The notes below the pieces were generated by a model. The model made no database searches, was not told where the DNA came from, and saw nothing but the letters and a program-made list of their open reading frames with translations. Made by a program: the position numbers and the translations under genes. Positions 61,419 through 64,000 of a DNA stretch of 64,000 nt are shown here, one piece after another. The stretch is from Collinsella sp. (GTDB lineage: Bacteria > Actinomycetota > Coriobacteriia > Coriobacteriales > Coriobacteriaceae): the NCBI GenBank assembly GCA_019414205.1, contig DXML01000002.1, forward strand, positions 25,860 through 89,859, in the 5' to 3' direction. Positions within the stretch are counted from its first letter, which is position 1. Each line of letters starts with the position of its first letter.

Positions 61419-62104
61419 GCATCTGCATCAAAAATCAGATTCAGAATATGAATATCGTCATCGGCTGCACGGTGGGGTGTCCATATTGCTATGCCCGTAA
61501 CAATGTGAAACGTTGGCATATGATTGACGACTTCGCTGATCCCGCGTTCTTCCCGAGCAAGCTCAAGATGATGGAAAAGAAACGCCCGCAGAACTTTCTC
61601 CTTACCGGCATGAGCGATCTCTCCGGGTGGAAGCTGGAATGGCGAGACGAGGTATTTGCAAAGATCCATGAGAATCCACAGCATCAGTTCCTGTTCCTGA
61701 CCAAGAGACCCGATTTGCTGGATTTAGATACCGACCTGGAAAACGCATGGTTCGGCGTTACGGTGACGAGGAAAGCGGAGCTGTGGCGTATCGACGCCCT
61801 TCGGAAAAACGTCAAAGCAAATCACTTCTTCGTTACTTTTGAGCCGCTATTCGACGATCCCGGTACGGTCGACCTTTCCGGAATCAACTGGATCGTCGTC
61901 GGTACCATGACCGGGGCGCAGAGCAGGAAGGTTCATACGGAACCGGAGTGGGCATGGTCTTTGACGGACCAGGCGCACGCGCTTGGCATTCCAATGTTTA
62001 TGAAGGAAGACCTCGTCTCTGTCATAGGGGACGAAAACATGATTCAGGAATTGCCGGAAGAATTCGAAAGAGTGCTGGAGGTGCAGAGAACATGGCGGAA
62101 GTGA
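61415..62104 (+). CDS. DUF5131/Gp37-like radical SAM protein
   Basis: A 229-residue radical-SAM-like protein: IGCTVGCPYCYARN (Cys19, Cys23, Cys26; a CxxxCxxC cluster), NFLLTGMSDLSGWK, the FLFLTKRPDLL strand, AWFGVTV and WIVVGTMTGAQSRKV, as in phage Gp37/Gp68-type DUF5131 proteins. Lacking a recognisable substrate, its reaction is unknown. Composition is visibly more AT-rich than the neighbouring genes. Its start is coupled to the sirtuin stub, and its end overlaps the next gene by 13 bases; the two evidently act together. Confidence 0.8.
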   Translation: MSICIKNQIQNMNIVIGCTVGCPYCYARNNVKRWHMIDDFADPAFFPSKLKMMEKKRPQNFLLTGMSDLSGWKLEWRDEVFAKIHENPQHQFLFLTKRPDLLDLDTDLENAWFGVTVTRKAELWRIDALRKNVKANHFFVTFEPLFDDPGTVDLSGINWIVVGTMTGAQSRKVHTEPEWAWSLTDQAHALGIPMFMKEDLVSVIGDENMIQELPEEFERVLEVQRTWRK

Positions 62105-63000
62105 TCGATGGAATCCTCATCAATGAGGTGGAAGCAAAGAACATCATGACCAAGTCCAGCCTGCCGGTAGGCGGCTACTCGGTCAATCCCTATGTAGGCT
62201 GCACGCATGCCTGTAAGTATTGCTATGCCTCCTTTATGAAGCGCTTTACCGGACACAAGGAGGAATGGGGCACCTTTCTTGATGTGAAGCATTGGCCGGA
62301 AATCAAGAATCCGAAGAAATACGCTGGACAGCGGGTGGTTATCGGTTCTGTGACGGATGGCTACAATCCACAGGAGGAGCGATTCGGGAATACCAGGAAA
62401 CTCCTGGAGCAGCTGATTGGCAGCGATGCAGATATTCTGATCTGCACAAAGTCCAATCTTGTGGTACGGGATATCGATCTGCTGAAGAGGCTTGGACGAG
62501 TGACCGTTTCATGGTCGATCAACACGCTGGATGAGAACTTCAAGAACGATATGGACTCCGCGTCGAGCATCGAGCGTCGTATCGCTGCTATGAAGCAGGT
62601 GTATGACGAAGGTATCCGTACGGTCTGCTTCGTGTCCCCGGTATTTCCCGGCATCACGGATTTTGAGATGATTTTTGAGCGAGTAAAGGATCGGTGCGAT
62701 TTGTTTTGGCTCGAAAATCTCAATCTTCGGGGTGGTTTCAAAAAAGCGATCCTGGATTATATCGCCGAGAAACATCCCAATCTCGTACCGCTTTACGATG
62801 AGATCTATAACAAGCGCAACCGTAGCTATTTTGAAGCGCTTGAAGTAAAAGCCGAGGAAATGGCCAAGAAGTACGATTGCCCCTTTGTGGACAACGAAAT
62901 GCCTTGTGGCAGAGTCCCCCAGGGGCATCCGGTGATCGTGGACTACTTCTATCACGAGGAAGTCCGAGGGTCAGATAATAGCGGAAAAAGAAATCGTTAA
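62092..63000 (+). CDS. Radical SAM protein (SPL-like core)
   Basis: A 302-residue radical SAM enzyme: VNPYVGCTHACKYCYASF (CxxxCxxC, about residues 29-46), GSVTDGYNPQEERF, ILICTKSNLVVRDIDLL and VSWSINTLDENF, a spore-photoproduct-lyase-like (COG1533) barrel. A C-terminal region includes VDNEMPCGRVPQG. The pair of overlapping genes, AT-rich relative to the host, looks like a transferred two-gene cassette. Possible chemistry includes nucleic acid or peptide modification. The start is ATG 62092, inside the previous gene. Confidence 0.85.
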   Translation: MAEVIDGILINEVEAKNIMTKSSLPVGGYSVNPYVGCTHACKYCYASFMKRFTGHKEEWGTFLDVKHWPEIKNPKKYAGQRVVIGSVTDGYNPQEERFGNTRKLLEQLIGSDADILICTKSNLVVRDIDLLKRLGRVTVSWSINTLDENFKNDMDSASSIERRIAAMKQVYDEGIRTVCFVSPVFPGITDFEMIFERVKDRCDLFWLENLNLRGGFKKAILDYIAEKHPNLVPLYDEIYNKRNRSYFEALEVKAEEMAKKYDCPFVDNEMPCGRVPQGHPVIVDYFYHEEVRGSDNSGKRNR

Positions 63001-63227
63001 ACGGAAACCGACGACGATTCGCTCGAGCGATTAGCGTCCACGCGTGGCTTCTGCCGATTGGCGCAACGGGCGACGGATTAAGGGATCGCTCGGGCGGATG
63101 ATCCCGCTGCAGTACAGGCGGTCGCTCAATTTAGCGGCATGAGCGTTTTCGCACGGAAAACCAGTATCCCCTGTGCCGAGTTTAATCGTAGCGAATACAA
63201 TGGGCACTGAGCATCAATCGAAAGTAG
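63001..63227. other. Right junction of the radical-SAM insertion
   Basis: 227 bases with no convincing gene, between the radical-SAM stop and the point (63228) where identity to sirtuin 3 begins. It matches neither module 1 nor a recognisable IS end, and is probably the residual flank of the inserted cassette. Confidence 0.5.
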
Positions 63228-63946
63228 TCAAGAGCCTTTTCGACGGCTTCTACCGCCTCTACCCCAGCCTCGAGCAGCAATGGGCATACTATGCGCGATA
63301 CATCGACTTCATGCTGCGCGAGCTGGCCTCGCAGCCCTATCTCGACCTACGGTCCCTCATCGGCCATAAGGATTACTTCATCCTGAGCACCAATGTAGAC
63401 ATCCAAGTCGAGAAGACGTTTCCCGACGAGAGAACCTGTAACTATCAGGGAAGCTTCGCGCACCTTCAGTGCAAGCAGCCATGCTGCGACGAGCTCTTCG
63501 ACGCGAGCCCCTACGTCGAACGCATGCTCGCGGGCATGGCGGGGTTCGAGGTCCTCAGCGAGGATGTCCCCCGATGCCCGCACTGCGGCTGGCAGCTTGT
63601 GCCGTGGGTGCGCGACGACACGTTTCTGCAGGGTGCGGCCTGGCGCGAGAGCCTCGGACGATACGAGCGCTTTGTGTGCGAGCGCAGCGATCGCCGCGTG
63701 CTGTTGCTGGAGCTCGGCGTGGGCGAGATGACCCCCGGCATCATCACGCTCCCGTTCTGGAGCATGACCGCGAAGCTGCCGGATGCGCACCTTTTGAGCG
63801 TAAACATCTCGGGCGGCTCGGCTCCGTTGCAGCTTGGAAGCAAGGCAGAGGCGATCCAGGCCGATTTGGGCGCCCTGCTCTCGGCGGCGCGGGCAGGTGG
63901 CGAGCAGCGCAGTTCATCGCGCCGTGTTTCATGCGTGGACGCTTAA
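63228..63946 (+). pseudogene. C-terminal fragment of sirtuin 3 (module 2)
   Basis: Bases 63228-63904 repeat 59751-60427 with only three differences that I can see (His to Arg, Gly to Glu, Val to Ala). The fragment begins at residue 57 of sirtuin 3 and so lacks the NAD-binding GIGSGMSSAAG loop. A GTG at 63173 opens a frame through it (257 codons), and after the shared part it reads on 14 residues to a stop at 63946. If translated it is unlikely to be catalytic. The near identity implies very recent duplication or gene conversion. Confidence 0.85.
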
Positions 63947-63950
63947 ATCA

Positions 63951-63980
63951 AAACCACCCCTAGAAGGGGTGGTTTGCTCT
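63951..63980. terminator. Stem-loop terminator (or element end)
   Basis: AAACCACCCC-TAGAA-GGGGTGGTTT followed by GCTCTT, a perfect 10-bp stem right after the sirtuin 3 fragment. Similar hairpins occur at ends of IS200/IS605 elements, and the window ends before this can be decided. Confidence 0.7.
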
Positions 63981-64000
63981 TAGGGTGTAACCCTTGGATT

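Noticed and set aside
63173..63227. GTG-initiated MPSL start resembling that of sirtuin 3
   Set aside because: Only four residues agree and the DNA does not; identity to sirtuin 3 begins sharply at 63228, so the match is probably chance.
57223..63946. A Thoeris- or DSR-type anti-phage system based on Sir2
   Set aside because: Those systems have a large effector with SLOG/TIR or HerA partners, and none is encoded here. The proteins are small and TetR-controlled. Defence is possible but not supported by any known architecture.
63951..63980. Insertion sequence end
   Set aside because: The hairpin alone is not enough; no transposase or second end is seen before the window stops, so it is listed as a terminator.

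Overview
The window is GC-rich, densely coded bacterial chromosome with short intergenic gaps, GUG and UUG starts, Gram-positive type ribosome binding sites and many stem-loop terminators. The gene set (YtrA-type GntR plus ABC pair, BvgS-like hybrid kinase, CD1871A-family CXXC peptide with polyferredoxin and TlpA lipoprotein, a second type II topoisomerase pair, split GMP synthase, TipAS-domain regulator) and the protein style suggest a gut actinobacterium of the class Coriobacteriia, most likely Collinsella or a close relative. That placement is my inference. I saw no rRNA, tRNA, CRISPR array or transposase gene.

Layout. 1-5400: a TetM/EF-G-like GTPase cut by the window edge, a GNAT acetyltransferase, small zinc-ribbon and membrane proteins, and the rRNA methyltransferases RsmJ and RlmA. 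5500-13000: MATE exporter, divergent LysR/DMT transporter pair, uracil-DNA glycosylase, queuosine-precursor transporter plus SDR, and release factor 3. 13000-18700: YtrA-type regulator with its ABC transporter, an orphan methyltransferase with a structured leader, ClC channel, LOG-family hydrolase, K+ channel. 18800-28000: BvgS-like hybrid histidine kinase, PNPOx-like flavoprotein, MalY-type C-S lyase, TrmO, an XRE/Zn-ribbon/TipAS fusion, glutaredoxin, Dus and an orphan membrane protein. 28100-34700: a five-gene cassette (two paralogous MFS permeases, a carbamoyltransferase with altered active-site motifs, an agmatine-deiminase-like enzyme and a TetR regulator) bracketed by two direct copies of a composite palindromic repeat. 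34700-43200: a huge MacB-like ABC exporter, a thiol/Fe-S membrane module divergent from a two-component system, and a GMP synthase lacking its amidotransferase domain. 43500-57000: LuxR regulator, a 1461-residue surface protein, a lipoprotein, topoisomerase subunits B and A, an AAA/DUF4143 ATPase and a flavodoxin-like reductase.

57200-63950 is the most unusual region. A TetR repressor is divergent from three tandem sirtuin-like genes; the first and third have Gln where the catalytic His of sirtuins should be. The TetR/intergenic/sirtuin-1 unit is duplicated 3291 bp downstream with exactly the same spacing, but the core of the second copy has been replaced by two overlapping radical-SAM genes. 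What remains is an N-terminal stub of sirtuin 1 and a C-terminal piece of sirtuin 3 almost identical to the intact copy.

Three families of intergenic palindromes recur: type A (TGTGACAAAGGGACTGTCCC with its mirror image), type B (TAGTCATTGGGGACGTTCTT, itself hairpin-forming) and type C, a 185-bp element with 34-bp inverted ends that is followed by a type A hairpin in both copies.
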